DNA of 64,000 nt from SVFI01 sp964519385 (GTDB lineage: Bacteria; Bacillota; Clostridia; Lachnospirales; Lachnospiraceae). Location: NCBI GenBank assembly GCA_964519385.1, contig CAZFLR010000004.1, forward strand, positions 1 to 64,000, written 5' to 3'. Position 1 is the first letter of the stretch. Each line of letters begins with the position of its first letter. The position numbers and the translations under genes were made by a program. Positions 8,309-17,049 of this stretch are shown here, one piece after another. The notes below the pieces were generated by a model. The model was not told the origin of the DNA. It ran no database searches and saw only the letters and a list, made by a program, of their open reading frames with translations.

Positions 8309-10760
8309 AAAAAAGAAAAAAGAACAACCGAATGATGCAGCAAACTACGGATTTTCGTTTGCCGACCGTCCTCTGACAAAATGCTCTGACAGGGCTCTTT
8401 CCTGTGCTCTCAAGGGACTTATTATCTTTGCAGCCGTCTATGGCACTCTCGGCGGACTTATCTCAAGCTTTAACCTTCCTTGTTATATGGGGCTTTTGTT
8501 TGTCATTCTCCTGATTTTTTCCGTCGGAATGGCTTTTCTCCATTACAACCGGCTGGTTTTTAACGTGTTTTATCCGCTGACGTTCCTGTTGTTTACCTTT
8601 TCCATTTTCACCTATCGTTTTTATGTATACAGCGGATTTCAGGCCTTTTTGAATATTTTGCAGGAAAAATACAGTGCGTATTTTAATCTGTCCATTCTTC
8701 GTGAGGCGCAGGAATATTTTACCGACCGAAATGTGACAATCACGATTTCCGCTGTTTTTATCGGATTTTTCCTGATTGTACTTCTGAATATTGCCGTGTC
8801 GGAATACATGAGCCTTCCGGCCGCCATTCTGCTGACCTTCCCAATCTTCCAGCTCGGAATTTATGTGGAAGAAATGCCGGATTTTCCGTACCTTATCCTG
8901 CTGCTGTTCTCTTATTTCATGATTGCAATTTTAAAGAAAAGTGCGCATTTTCTTCTGCCGTACCGGAACAAAGAATTTACGGAATTTTCCCTTAAGAAAA
9001 AAACTGGAAAACGCACGTGGAGATATCATGCCAGCGGAAGGATTATGCTGCAACTGACAGGCCTGTTTTTCGCCTTTTCACTGCTTCTTGGCATTCTCTG
9101 CCTTCCTTTTTTATCTGCTTCCCGGACACCGCAGAGTCCCTCTGCAATTCGTAAAACTGCAGATGAATATGTGAAAATACTGACACAGAATGGTCTTTTC
9201 GGTTTCTTCAACCGCTATGAAGCCTCCGGAGGTCTTTCCGAGGGACAGCTCGGAGGTATCAGCAGTGTACGTCCCGACTATGAAACGGACCTGACAGTCA
9301 CCTATGTACCGTTTGCTTACGAAACGCTGTACCTAAAAGCCTATACCGGACAGGATTATACCGGTTCTTCCTGGTCCGAGCCTGACTACAATACTGAGCT
9401 TTACAGCCGGGAAATCGGTACTGATTACGAAGAATATGAACAGTATACTTCTTTTCTTGAGGCAAGACGGCTTGCCCACTATATCAAAGAGAATCCATCC
9501 ACCGGCATTTTCGGCAAAATCAAAATAGAAAATATCGGAGCGAATGAAAATCATCTGTATCTTCCGTATTATGTAAACGGCGAAATTTCAGTTCCTTATA
9601 CAACTGACCGGGGACTTGTCCGGGCAGGCATTCCTGTAGGCAGTTCTTACACGGCCCGGTATTACCCGCTGCTTACAAATTATTGGAAAATCAACGAGCA
9701 GCCGGATGAAATGCTTGCAGACCTTGCTCCTGATTCCAAAGAGGCAAAATATATTGCTTACTACGATATTATCAACACTGCTTCTTATATCGACATGCCT
9801 GACAAGACCCGCGAAGAGCTTGAGGAAATTAAAGAAGAAATCGGCACTGCTGCCAATATAGACGCACAGATTGATGCCATTCGCAGCTATCTCCACGAAA
9901 ACTGTACCTACAGTATGACACCGGGCACCACACCGAGAAATGCTGATTTTGCAGTTTACTTTTTAAAAGAACAAAAATCCGGTTACTGTGCCCACTTTGC
10001 CACAGCGGCCGCGCTCCTTCTCAGAAGCTACGGAATTCCGGCGCGTTATGTTGAAGGATATGCCCTTTCCTTCCAATCCGTTGCACAGGGTACAGCCATC
10101 GATGAGCCGGTAAGTGAATGGTTCCGGGGCGAAAATCCTATGGGCGAAACCGGTGTTGTAAGCGTCAACGTCACGGATGCCAGCGCACATGCCTGGGTGG
10201 AGGTATATAAAACCGGAATCGGCTGGGTTCCTTATGAATTTACTCCTCCGGATTCGGGTTCGGATTCCTCCGAAAGTGCCTATTCGGATTTCTGGGGATT
10301 ATTCTCGGGTATTTTCAGCCAGAACACACCTGAAACCGTGGATAACACTACCGAGCAGAGAGACACGGCATCTATCTTCAAAAACGGACTGCACACCTCC
10401 TTCCTTGCCGGACCGCTGCTTATGTTTATTGCCCTGCTTCTGTGTGTCGGTATTCTGTTTTTCGCAATACGGCATTTATCTCTCCTTGTCCGTATGCACT
10501 CTGCCTACAGGAATGAATACTATGCTCCGCTCCTTGCATACCGGTATCGCAGGCTTTGCGAAAAGCTCCGCCGGAAAGGATATCTCACAGAAGCATTTCT
10601 TCTGCCGTCAAAGCTTCCTGAGTTTCCGTTCATCAAAGAAGGGGGAGACGTTCAGATGGAGCTTTTGGAAAAATGCTGTTACTCACGGCATAAGCTTTCA
10701 CGCACTGAGGCCGACACACTTCTGCATTTCCTGAAACAAAGTATAAAAGCAGTAAAATAA
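8298..10760 (+). CDS. Transglutaminase-like membrane protein (TgpA/DUF3488 type)
   Basis: 820 residues. About six transmembrane helices at 38-260 are followed by a large outside part. The transglutaminase core (about 520-660) has the catalytic Cys in KSGYCAHFATAAALLLRSYGIPARYVEGY, His in ASAHAWVEVY and Asp/Glu near PYEFTPPDS. A further helix at about 700-725 and a cytoplasmic tail of about 95 residues complete it. This topology matches bacterial TgpA-like proteins thought to modify the cell envelope. The start is TTG at 8298, with AAAAGGAG about 10 bases upstream, overlapping the DUF58 stop. Whether it cross-links, hydrolyses or acts as a peptidase is unknown. Confidence 0.9.
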   Translation: MFFRKKKKEQPNDAANYGFSFADRPLTKCSDRALSCALKGLIIFAAVYGTLGGLISSFNLPCYMGLLFVILLIFSVGMAFLHYNRLVFNVFYPLTFLLFTFSIFTYRFYVYSGFQAFLNILQEKYSAYFNLSILREAQEYFTDRNVTITISAVFIGFFLIVLLNIAVSEYMSLPAAILLTFPIFQLGIYVEEMPDFPYLILLLFSYFMIAILKKSAHFLLPYRNKEFTEFSLKKKTGKRTWRYHASGRIMLQLTGLFFAFSLLLGILCLPFLSASRTPQSPSAIRKTADEYVKILTQNGLFGFFNRYEASGGLSEGQLGGISSVRPDYETDLTVTYVPFAYETLYLKAYTGQDYTGSSWSEPDYNTELYSREIGTDYEEYEQYTSFLEARRLAHYIKENPSTGIFGKIKIENIGANENHLYLPYYVNGEISVPYTTDRGLVRAGIPVGSSYTARYYPLLTNYWKINEQPDEMLADLAPDSKEAKYIAYYDIINTASYIDMPDKTREELEEIKEEIGTAANIDAQIDAIRSYLHENCTYSMTPGTTPRNADFAVYFLKEQKSGYCAHFATAAALLLRSYGIPARYVEGYALSFQSVAQGTAIDEPVSEWFRGENPMGETGVVSVNVTDASAHAWVEVYKTGIGWVPYEFTPPDSGSDSSESAYSDFWGLFSGIFSQNTPETVDNTTEQRDTASIFKNGLHTSFLAGPLLMFIALLLCVGILFFAIRHLSLLVRMHSAYRNEYYAPLLAYRYRRLCEKLRRKGYLTEAFLLPSKLPEFPFIKEGGDVQMELLEKCCYSRHKLSRTEADTLLHFLKQSIKAVK

Positions 10761-10808
10761 AAAAAGGTAATCCCAAAAATCATTGCCGACTTTTGGGATT
10801 ACCTTTTT
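10761..10808. terminator. Bidirectional terminator
   Basis: Inverted repeat AAAAAGGTAATCCCAAAA / TTTTGGGATTACCTTTTT around a 12-base loop. It lies between the convergent transglutaminase and TetR genes and carries T-runs on both strands. Confidence 0.93.
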
Positions 10809-10809
10809 C

Positions 10810-11394
10810 TTACTGTTCTGTCATGATTCCCCGCATAAGATATAAAATTTCACGGTTCACCATTTCTTCGCTGATTCCTATCGTCTGGGAAGCTATTCTC
10901 AATCCCTCAATCACATACATCATGTTGCGCGCAGCCCCTTTCGGATCGTCACATGCAAAATCACCTTCCTCTATTCCTCCGGTAATCAGCTTTTCAATTA
11001 CCCTGACCGCCATGTCAAACTGCTTTCTCAACGCATTTTCCTTGGGCGGCACTTTGTTCTGAAAATTATATTCAAAAATTGCCCTGCTCAGATTTCCCTT
11101 TTTCTTAAGAAGCTCCTTCTTCTGCTCCTGTAAAAAAAGTCCGAGAATATCCGCACTCGATATGGATTCTGAAATCGCCGGCATAAAAACGTCATCCGTC
11201 TCCTCGCTCTCCAGGCGAAGCACCTCAAGAAACAAATCCTGCAGATTATCGAAATAAAGGTACAGACCTCCACGACTGATATCACAGGCCTCCACTATAT
11301 CCTTCATGGTTACCATCAGGTACCCTTTTTCACGAAAAACTTCCCTGGCCTTCTCGACTATATAATTCCTTTTCTGAACTGATTTATCTCCCAT
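10810..11394 (-). CDS. TetR/AcrR-family transcriptional regulator
   Basis: 194 residues. The N-terminal helix-turn-helix is clear: VEKAREVFREKGYLMVTMKD, then IVEACDISRGGLYLYFDN (about 12-50), followed by an all-helical ligand domain. The start has GGGGGAAGAG upstream. It follows an unknown gene by 15 bases on the same strand, so that gene is the likeliest cotranscribed partner or target. No neighbouring efflux pump suggests a ligand. Confidence 0.9.
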   Translation of the reverse strand: MGDKSVQKRNYIVEKAREVFREKGYLMVTMKDIVEACDISRGGLYLYFDNLQDLFLEVLRLESEETDDVFMPAISESISSADILGLFLQEQKKELLKKKGNLSRAIFEYNFQNKVPPKENALRKQFDMAVRVIEKLITGGIEEGDFACDDPKGAARNMMYVIEGLRIASQTIGISEEMVNREILYLMRGIMTEQ

Positions 11395-11409
11395 ACTCTT
11401 CCCCCTGCA

Positions 11410-11895
11410 CTACTCTTCCACAGGTTCGACCCCGATGGCTTCCACAACAATCGGAACATCCCAGTATTCAATAATCTCCTTGGCACGCTTTACTCCGTGA
11501 TAAAAAATCTGAAAATCCATTCCTTCCGACCACAGATACGCTTTGGTCATTCCGCCAAGTGTGTATTTTGAGAAAATTCCTCCCAGAATCTCCATCGACA
11601 TAATATCAGCCTTCTGTATCATTGTAAGCTCATCATGCCAATCCTGAATACGATACTGCGAATAAACATATCTGTAATTAGGATTCATGAAAACCGTGGT
11701 TCCCAATGTGTCCAGAAAAGCGAGCAAAATATCATCATATACCGGAAACGGCAATGTCACTTCTCCATTCTCTCCTGTATAATTCTGTACCACATCCCCG
11801 GCTGTCTTACCCGTCAGCCACGGAAGAAAAGCTGCCAGACGTTCCACATCCGGCCGGTACATAGCTATCAATTCATCGCGCCCCATCTTCGCCAT
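11410..11895 (-). CDS. Conserved hypothetical protein upstream of TetR
   Basis: 161 residues, no signal peptide or transmembrane helix, no cysteine. Aromatic-rich motifs stand out: AAFLPWLTGKT near the N-terminus, FMNPNYRYVYSQYRIQDWHDEL in the middle and SEGMDFQIFYHGVKRAKEIIEYWDVPI near the end. I do not recognise a named family. GGAGGTAGAGGT directly precedes the ATG. Probably cotranscribed with the TetR gene 15 bases downstream; no function can be inferred beyond that. Confidence 0.75.
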   Translation of the reverse strand: MAKMGRDELIAMYRPDVERLAAFLPWLTGKTAGDVVQNYTGENGEVTLPFPVYDDILLAFLDTLGTTVFMNPNYRYVYSQYRIQDWHDELTMIQKADIMSMEILGGIFSKYTLGGMTKAYLWSEGMDFQIFYHGVKRAKEIIEYWDVPIVVEAIGVEPVEE

Positions 11896-11992
11896 ACCTC
11901 TACCTCCGATTAAAAAATGACACTACAATCAGTTTTATAGATATTTTAACATATAATTCAAAAAAGTACAGCCTTATTCTTCTCTGCTTTAC

Positions 11993-12021
11993 TTGTATTT
12001 CACCAATTTCTATACTAAAAT
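11993..12021 (+). promoter_or_regulatory. Candidate promoter of the CNBD-protein gene
   Basis: TTGTAT (11993-11998), 17-base spacer, TAAAAT (12016-12021), about 37 bases before the ATG. Confidence 0.45.
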
Positions 12022-12058
12022 AAATTATCAGAGTTTTTAGTACGAAAGGACAACACTT

Positions 12059-14338
12059 ATGTCAGAAATCCAAATCAAACAGGGAACCATCATTTACGAA
12101 AAAGACAACGCACTGACCATGCTCAGTATCATTATGGAAGGCACTGTTTATGTCAAGCTGTCCAACGAAACCGTCGCCCTCAAACCCGGGGATGTAATCG
12201 GCGTGGTTGACTTATATACAGGTACTCATTCCTGCACCTATCTGGCTGCCACGGATGTCGTTGTGGATTCTTATCCATATAAAACTCTTGACAGTCTCGG
12301 CACTATTTATGAGCAGGATGATTCGTTTGCGCAGAGCTTCGTCACATCCGCCCTCAAGCAATTTTTTTCCACCGCCGACATCTTCCGTTCCAATATCCAT
12401 ACCTGCGACTCGCTTTACTCCGCACTTATGGAATACCAGCGGGACTATACCAAGTTATGTAAACTTCATCACATTCCCGCAAAGAGTCTGCCCGGACTGG
12501 AAGCCTGTCAGCCGTTACTTTTGGAATACAAACCGGCAGAGCACATCACCGGTTATTATCAAGATTTACAAAAAATATGTGAGGAAACCTCTTCCTCGTC
12601 CATTTTTTCCAAAACAGCCTTTATTTCCGGAACTTTGCTTGGCATCAGCGAGGATATTCATCTCTTTTTGGAAGCCAACTCAGAAATGCACGAATACTTG
12701 TATCAGCTTTCAAACCTTCTGATGAATGAAGAGAAAATCGACTTTGTGGATTTATACGTTTCCCTTCTGACCCAGGCAGCTCACAAGGGAGCTGATACGA
12801 TTCCTCTCGCTGCCACGATAAGCAGAATGTTTATAAGGCTGAAAAATATCTCTTCCATTCCTTCACACCTTCACAAGCAGCGATTTGACGAATACCGGAA
12901 GCTGTCACAGACTCTGACGGAATCTGCCGCATTGCAGAAGGAAACTCCTTCTAACGGTTTCGGGGAGACTACAGACAAGCTCAAAGACTCTCTTGCCGTT
13001 TTAATGCAGTTTGCAGATATGGATTCTGAATTTTGCAGCCAATTTACAGCCGATATTAACGAATACATTGAAATCGTGGATAAAACGGCTGTCTCCGCAG
13101 AGCTCTCGGCTCTGAGGGGGCGGATTACCCGGAACTTTTTCAAGCTCTACAAGCAGGCATTCCTTGCGAGCCTGAAGCAGGATAACCTACCGGAAATCGT
13201 GCAGATGTTTTTCTATTTCGGCTACGTGGATGAGCGTCTGTGCGGCATTGAAAATTCCGTACATTTATATCGCTTTTTATCCGACTGCCATTCCGATCCT
13301 GACAGTCAGGTTTATCTGTTTTACGACTGGCTCAGACTGATTTACAGCGGTCAAAAACAGCCTCGGCGCGATGAATTTGATCAGGATTATCCGGCATATG
13401 TCCAGACGCTTGTCAACGACGGAAAGATATCCAAAGAAGAAGCCTCTGCGCTTCTTGAGGACACGGAGAGCAAAGTAATTTTTGAACTGGATAATATGTT
13501 TACCACCGCTGTTAAAATGACCTACGGAAGGCTGCAGACCTACTGTCCGGTTTTATCGGAACACGATTTTATCAAAACGCCGTATGAAAGCCTGCTGAAT
13601 CCGTCCAAAATCAGGAGTGCCTTCAAACGCATCACCGATATTGACTATTCCGCCTTTTGCAGAGAGGTCATGTTCACAGACCCATGCCTTTCAAACGGAC
13701 GTGAGCTTGTACAGCGTGAAATTCTGCCGGATGTTATTCTGCTTCCGAATGTCGGAATCCGCGCTGCCTTATGGCAGGAAATCGAAGGTCGCAACCGCTC
13801 CACTCCGGGCTGTATGCTGTTCCCGATTTTCTGCCTGACAGATATTGACCAGCTTGCCATGCGTCTCACCGGCGAATTCCGCTGGGAAATGTGCAAACGT
13901 ATGCAGGGAAGCCGTTGGAATGATGTATCCACACATTCCCTCACCAGCGAATACTTTGACTACTTACAGTTTTACAAAAAGAATAAAGAGCTTTCCACCG
14001 AAGCAAAAGAGAAATGCCGACAGCAGCTTATGCGCGTCAAAAACCGCTTCCGTGAGGCTTTTATCCTTGATTATATTTCATGGCTTACCTACGAGGCAAA
14101 GGGCACCCCTCACATGAATAAGGTGACACGAAAAATTTTCATGACCTATTGTCCGTTCAGTGCTCCGTATCGCGAGGCTCTGGGCAAAAATCCGTTTTAT
14201 TCTGCCATGCTTGAAAAATATGACATCCAAAAATCGAGGGAGCTCACACGTATAAATGGTGTAATAAATCGCATCCGGAGAATCGGAAAACCGGTTCCCG
14301 ACGCGATTGAACAACAGCTTGCATTTATCAAAAAATAA
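12059..14338 (+). CDS. Large protein with N-terminal cyclic-nucleotide-binding-like domain, function unknown
   Basis: 759 residues, no transmembrane helices. Residues 1 to about 95 look like a cNMP-binding/cupin beta-roll (IIYEKDNALTMLSIIMEGTV, then LKPGDVIGVVDLYTG), but the phosphate-binding cassette with its conserved Arg is not evident. About 650 mostly helical residues follow with no DNA-binding helix-turn-helix, kinase or GGDEF motif. They include an acidic stretch and a conserved-looking block around PDVILLPNVGIRAALWQEIEGRNR and MTYCPFSAPYREAL. RBS AAAGGA. The VanZ-like gene follows by 9 bases. It may be a signalling scaffold; that is a guess. Confidence 0.8.
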   Translation: MSEIQIKQGTIIYEKDNALTMLSIIMEGTVYVKLSNETVALKPGDVIGVVDLYTGTHSCTYLAATDVVVDSYPYKTLDSLGTIYEQDDSFAQSFVTSALKQFFSTADIFRSNIHTCDSLYSALMEYQRDYTKLCKLHHIPAKSLPGLEACQPLLLEYKPAEHITGYYQDLQKICEETSSSSIFSKTAFISGTLLGISEDIHLFLEANSEMHEYLYQLSNLLMNEEKIDFVDLYVSLLTQAAHKGADTIPLAATISRMFIRLKNISSIPSHLHKQRFDEYRKLSQTLTESAALQKETPSNGFGETTDKLKDSLAVLMQFADMDSEFCSQFTADINEYIEIVDKTAVSAELSALRGRITRNFFKLYKQAFLASLKQDNLPEIVQMFFYFGYVDERLCGIENSVHLYRFLSDCHSDPDSQVYLFYDWLRLIYSGQKQPRRDEFDQDYPAYVQTLVNDGKISKEEASALLEDTESKVIFELDNMFTTAVKMTYGRLQTYCPVLSEHDFIKTPYESLLNPSKIRSAFKRITDIDYSAFCREVMFTDPCLSNGRELVQREILPDVILLPNVGIRAALWQEIEGRNRSTPGCMLFPIFCLTDIDQLAMRLTGEFRWEMCKRMQGSRWNDVSTHSLTSEYFDYLQFYKKNKELSTEAKEKCRQQLMRVKNRFREAFILDYISWLTYEAKGTPHMNKVTRKIFMTYCPFSAPYREALGKNPFYSAMLEKYDIQKSRELTRINGVINRIRRIGKPVPDAIEQQLAFIKK

Positions 14339-14347
14339 GGAGACACC

Positions 14348-14878
14348 ATGCGTTATATCTGTTTATTTATCAAAACCTTACTGCGCCTTGTTCTGAAACC
14401 ACTCTCATTTGTCCCTGCCATTGTCGTCATGTACTGTATTTTAAGCTTCTCGGGACAGAACGGGACGGATTCCGCGCAGCTCAGCTACCAGGTAACCCGG
14501 CAGCTTATCATTATCGCAAGCGATGTTACCGACCGCAACCTGAATCAGGAGGAAATTGCCGTCTATACGGAAAAATATCACTATTACGTCCGCAAGCTGG
14601 CACACTTCTCCGAATATATGATTCTCGCCATAACTGTGGCGTTCCCGCTTTATGTGTACGGAATGCGAGGCATATGGCTTATGCTCTTTGCCGGGAGCTT
14701 CTGTGTCGGCTTTGCCTGTCTGGATGAATACAGGCAATCGTTTTCCCTCGGGCGAAGCCCTTCCAAAAGAGATGTCATGATTGACAGCTTCGGAGTCTTT
14801 CTCGGCATCATTCTCACGCGTATTGTAGGTTTTATCGGAAGAAAAACCATATTTGCACCACTTGCCAGACGACGTTAA
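14348..14878 (+). CDS. VanZ-like family membrane protein
   Basis: 176 residues with three to four transmembrane helices. The family motifs are visible: SFSGQNGTDSAQ after helix 1, the VRKLAHFSEYMILA block (about 82-95) before helix 2, and FACLDEYRQSFSLGRSPSKRDVMIDSFG between later helices. VanZ-like proteins are named after a teicoplanin-resistance accessory gene, but most members are of unknown envelope function. Start ATG 14348 has AAGGAG seven bases upstream. Last gene of the operon, ending three bases before a terminator. Confidence 0.9.
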   Translation: MRYICLFIKTLLRLVLKPLSFVPAIVVMYCILSFSGQNGTDSAQLSYQVTRQLIIIASDVTDRNLNQEEIAVYTEKYHYYVRKLAHFSEYMILAITVAFPLYVYGMRGIWLMLFAGSFCVGFACLDEYRQSFSLGRSPSKRDVMIDSFGVFLGIILTRIVGFIGRKTIFAPLARRR

Positions 14879-14880
14879 AA

Positions 14881-14917
14881 AACGGCGCGAAAAGCTCAAC
14901 TGCTTTCGCGCCGTTTC
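14881..14917. terminator. Terminator shared by vanZ-like gene and htpG
   Basis: Stem AACGGCGCGAAA / TTTCGCGCCGTT with an 11-base loop and T-rich flanks on the plus strand (TTTCTTCTT). It lies between convergent genes; the opposite strand also has a short T-run from the AAAAAA before it. Confidence 0.87.
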
Positions 14918-14935
14918 TTCTTAATATTTTACTGT

Positions 14936-16918
14936 CTATTTTGCAAGCAACATCATAATCTCATTGGAACGCTGTACGAACTTGGTCATAGCCTCCGGTG
15001 AGAGTGGTGCATTCTGCAGCAGCGCAAGGTCATAGAGCTGCTGGCAGAGCATCATGGTGTGCTCGCCATCCTTATTCTCCAGAATATACTGTACAAGCGG
15101 ATGATTGGCATTAAGGACAAGCGTTGCTCCGTCCTCTGCGCCGAACATATCCATTCCGCCGCCATACATCTTCATCATATCCTGCATACGTCTTGTTTCC
15201 TCTGCAATAGTAAGCATGGAAGCAATCTTCTTATTTTTCAGCTTATCAATCTTGACACTGATATTTTCTTTTTTGAGTGCCTTCTTCATTGCATCTGCAA
15301 TTTCCTGTGCCTTCTCATCAAATTCCTTCTGTGCCTTCTTGGAAGTCTTAGACTTCAGCGTCTGCGTAAAGTCCGCATCAATACGCTGGAATTTCACATT
15401 CTGATTCTTGCTCTCAAGCTGTGACATAAAAGGCTGGTCAATGGAATGTGTCAAAACAACCGCATCCATTTTTGCCTGGCGGAACATATTGATATACTGG
15501 CTCTGCTGTTTCTCATCCGTTACATAGTAGATAACCTTCTCCTTTGATTCCTCCTCAGCATCTCCATCCGCCGTCGCTTCTTCGCCGACTACCTCTGCCT
15601 CAACAACATTTCCGTTTTCATCCACGGCTGATGCCTCTTCCTCATCTGTCGGATTCACCTCAAGACATTCCGGAAGTGTCATATACACTCCGTCAATGTT
15701 CTTAAACAGAATGTAATCGTTCATCTTCTCGCAGAATTTATCATCCTTCAGGCAGCCGAACTTGATAAACGGACTGATGTCATCCCAGTATTTTTCATAT
15801 TCTTCCTTCTCTGTCTTACACATTCCGGAAAGCTTGTCTGCCACCTTTTTGGAAATGTATTCGGAAATCTTCTTTACAAATCCGTCATTCTGCAGAGCAC
15901 TTCTTGAAACATTCAGCGGAAGGTCCGGACAGTCGATGACACCCTTTAAGAGCATCAAAAATTCCGGAATGACTTCTTTGATATTATCTGCAATAAATAC
16001 CTGATTGTTATAAAGCTTGATGGTTCCTTCAATGGATTCATACTCCATATTAATCTTAGGGAAATATAAAATACCCTTCAGGTTAAAAGGATAATCCATG
16101 TTCAGATGAATCCAGAACAACGGCTCTTTATAATCCATAAACACCTTGCGGTAGAAATCAAGGTAATCCTCTCTGGTACACTCATTCGGATGCTTCGTCC
16201 AGAGCGGTTTCGTCTCGTTCATAAGCTCCGGCTGTTTCTTTTCTTTGGCTTCTTCCTCTGTCGTTTCCTCTGTCTCCACGAGATCCTCAGCCTTGCTCAC
16301 ATAAATCTCTGTCGGCATAAATGAGCAGTATTTCTTTATGACTTCCTTCGCTTTATACTCGTTACAGAACTCCAGACACTCCTCATTTAAAAATAAAGTA
16401 ATCTTCGTTCCCACTGATGCATAGTCGCCGTCACCCATATCATACTCTGTTCCGCCATCGCATTCCCAGTGCACCGGTGCTGCTCCCTCTTTATAGGAAA
16501 GCGTATCAATGTGTACCCGGTCTGCCACCATAAATGCAGAATAAAAACCAAGTCCGAAATGACCGATAATCTGATCATCATTCGTTTTATCCTTATATTT
16601 TTCAATGAAGTCGGTCGCTCCGGAAAATGCAATCTGATTGATGTATTCTTCCACTTCCTCCGCAGTCATACCGATACCATTATCAATAATCTGAATCGTC
16701 TTCTCCTGCGCATTCAGAATAACATCCACGCGGTCCTTCCGCTCATCCGGCATCTCATATTCGCCCATCATTGCAAGCTTTTTCAATTTCGTAATGGCAT
16801 CGCATCCGTTGGAGATTAACTCACGGTAAAAAATATCGTGGTCTGAATAGAGCCATTTCTTAATAATCGGAAAAATGTTGTCGCTGTTAATGGATAAATT
16901 CCCATGTGTTTGTGCCAT
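14936..16918 (-). CDS. htpG: Chaperone HtpG (Hsp90)
   Basis: 660 residues. The N-terminal GHKL ATPase domain has ELISNGCDAI (usually ELxSNAxDA), IQIIDNGIGMTAEEV, and GHFGLGFYSAFMVAD. The middle domain has PLWTKHPNECTREDYLDFYRKVF and GVIDCPDLPLNVSRSALQND, and a C-terminal dimerisation part follows. An unusually acidic linker of about 40 residues (EVVGEEATADGDAEEESKEK) lies near residue 430. The gene stands alone, with its own promoter and a CIRCE operator, so HrcA control is expected. Confidence 0.97.
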   Translation of the reverse strand: MAQTHGNLSINSDNIFPIIKKWLYSDHDIFYRELISNGCDAITKLKKLAMMGEYEMPDERKDRVDVILNAQEKTIQIIDNGIGMTAEEVEEYINQIAFSGATDFIEKYKDKTNDDQIIGHFGLGFYSAFMVADRVHIDTLSYKEGAAPVHWECDGGTEYDMGDGDYASVGTKITLFLNEECLEFCNEYKAKEVIKKYCSFMPTEIYVSKAEDLVETEETTEEEAKEKKQPELMNETKPLWTKHPNECTREDYLDFYRKVFMDYKEPLFWIHLNMDYPFNLKGILYFPKINMEYESIEGTIKLYNNQVFIADNIKEVIPEFLMLLKGVIDCPDLPLNVSRSALQNDGFVKKISEYISKKVADKLSGMCKTEKEEYEKYWDDISPFIKFGCLKDDKFCEKMNDYILFKNIDGVYMTLPECLEVNPTDEEEASAVDENGNVVEAEVVGEEATADGDAEEESKEKVIYYVTDEKQQSQYINMFRQAKMDAVVLTHSIDQPFMSQLESKNQNVKFQRIDADFTQTLKSKTSKKAQKEFDEKAQEIADAMKKALKKENISVKIDKLKNKKIASMLTIAEETRRMQDMMKMYGGGMDMFGAEDGATLVLNANHPLVQYILENKDGEHTMMLCQQLYDLALLQNAPLSPEAMTKFVQRSNEIMMLLAK

Positions 16919-16960
16919 AAAATATCACATTCCTTTCTGAAAAACTTCTCGTTAATAGAA

Positions 16961-16989
16961 AGTGTAATCCTCTGCCTATAAAAAGTCAA
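16961..16989 (-). promoter_or_regulatory. Sigma-A promoter of htpG
   Basis: Minus strand: TTGACT (16984-16989), 17-base spacer, TACACT (16961-16966). It is about 43 bases before the ATG. Confidence 0.8.
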
Positions 16990-16995
16990 GAAAAA

Positions 16996-17022
16996 TTAGC
17001 ACTCAAAAGACATGAGTGCTAA
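16996..17022 (-). promoter_or_regulatory. CIRCE operator (HrcA binding site)
   Basis: Perfect CIRCE: arms TTAGCACTC and GAGTGCTAA separated by exactly nine bases. It lies six bases upstream of the htpG -35 hexamer. HrcA bound here would touch the RNA polymerase site from the upstream side. The hrcA-grpE-dnaK-dnaJ genes are not in the window. Confidence 0.97.
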
Positions 17023-17049
17023 TAATTTAATAATTGGTTTATATTTATT

